33,744 bases of DNA from Coriobacteriia bacterium (GTDB lineage Bacteria > Actinomycetota > Coriobacteriia > Anaerosomatales > SLCP01), in contig JAHYJI010000013.1 in NCBI GenBank assembly GCA_019429145.1, forward strand, positions 1 through 33,744. Reading direction: 5' to 3'. Positions 33,613 through 33,744 of this stretch are shown here, piece after piece (position 1 is the first letter of the stretch; every line of letters begins with the position of its first letter). The position numbers and the translations under genes were made by a program. The notes beneath the pieces are model-generated. The model did no database searches. It saw nothing but the letters and a program-made list of their open reading frames with translations, and had not been told where the DNA came from.

Positions 33613-33744
33613 GTGGTTTCCGAGGTGATGCCCGAGGTCGCGACGGTGCGCGCGGTCGCCGAGTCGGCCGGGATCGTGCTGGCGGTTGTCGTCGGCGGCC
33701 TGTTGCTGCACGCGATCGTGTACGCGCTTCTCGGACGCGTTGCC
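33613..33744 (+). CDS. Membrane-protein start, cut by window end
   Basis: 44 codons from GTG 33613, with GGAGGTG six bases upstream; the frame is open to the last base. After a short N-terminus (VSEVMPEVATVRAVAESAG) comes a hydrophobic segment IVLAVVVGGLLLHAIVYALL. It could be the first helix of an MscS-type channel or another membrane protein; the visible part is too short to say. It starts 25 bases after the importer ATPase and may belong to that operon. Confidence 0.6.
   Translation, partial: MVSEVMPEVATVRAVAESAGIVLAVVVGGLLLHAIVYALLGRVA

Overview
The window is gene-dense, high-GC DNA of about 33.7 kb. Codons are strongly G/C-ending, many starts are GTG or TTG, Shine-Dalgarno sites are strong, and at least two starts look leaderless. 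This suggests a high-GC Actinomycetota-type bacterium, possibly a coriobacterial relative; that placement is an impression from gene content and style, not a search result. I see no rRNA, tRNA, IS element, prophage, integrase or CRISPR array. Both edges cut through genes: katG at the left and a small membrane-protein start at the right.

Layout. 2-1912: 3' part of katG (catalase-peroxidase), then a hairpin terminator. 2058-4360: a polytopic membrane protein with a short helical prefix domain and a membrane-anchored metallophosphoesterase. 4402-4605 (minus): a two-helix mini membrane protein. 4782-7306: a metal-efflux pair, a b561-like four-helix haem-protein candidate overlapping a CopB-type P1B ATPase. 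7380-10671: a TetR regulator, an ABC ATPase and an ABC-2 permease, joined by ATGA overlaps and preceded by a promoter with two TetR-like operators. 10830-14422: an ABC importer of the aspartate/glutamate (PEB1a-like) type (ATPase, lipoprotein, two permeases) plus a UPF0114 membrane protein. 14433-14615 (minus): a 60-aa helical protein.

14700-20660 is the most unusual region. It is a tightly overlapping five-gene operon: a divergent PlsY-like membrane protein, a PEP-synthase/rifampin-phosphotransferase-architecture enzyme, a ferrochelatase-fold protein carried on three membrane helices, a second divergent PlsY-like protein, and an MDR zinc dehydrogenase. I do not recognise this set as a described pathway. 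A lipid- or isoprenoid-like small-molecule pathway at the membrane is a reasonable guess and nothing more.

20713-23106 (minus): a large secreted M14 zinc carboxypeptidase, convergent with that operon. 23107-23625 has no convincing gene. 23626-25670: a zinc-ribbon protein and release factor 3. 25847-28295: transketolase behind an extended -10 promoter and a structured leader, then a 98-aa beta-grasp (MoaD/ThiS-like) protein. 28390-30389: a small ORF, an AI-2E family permease, and a membrane-anchored thioredoxin-like protein whose natural start appears to be interrupted by an in-frame TAA. 30533-30904 (minus): a SemiSWEET/PQ-loop protein. 31333-33587: a second polar amino-acid ABC importer (lipoprotein, permease, ATPase) behind a 220-nt leader. 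33613-end: start of another membrane protein.

Two themes recur. Each importer operon has a perfect inverted repeat just after its binding-protein gene, which would allow the binding protein to be made in excess over the permease. Several promoters are readable directly (TTGCAC-17-TAGGAT before tetR, TTGCCG-18-TAGAGT before the zinc-ribbon gene, TGcTATACT before tkt, TATAAT before the second importer).
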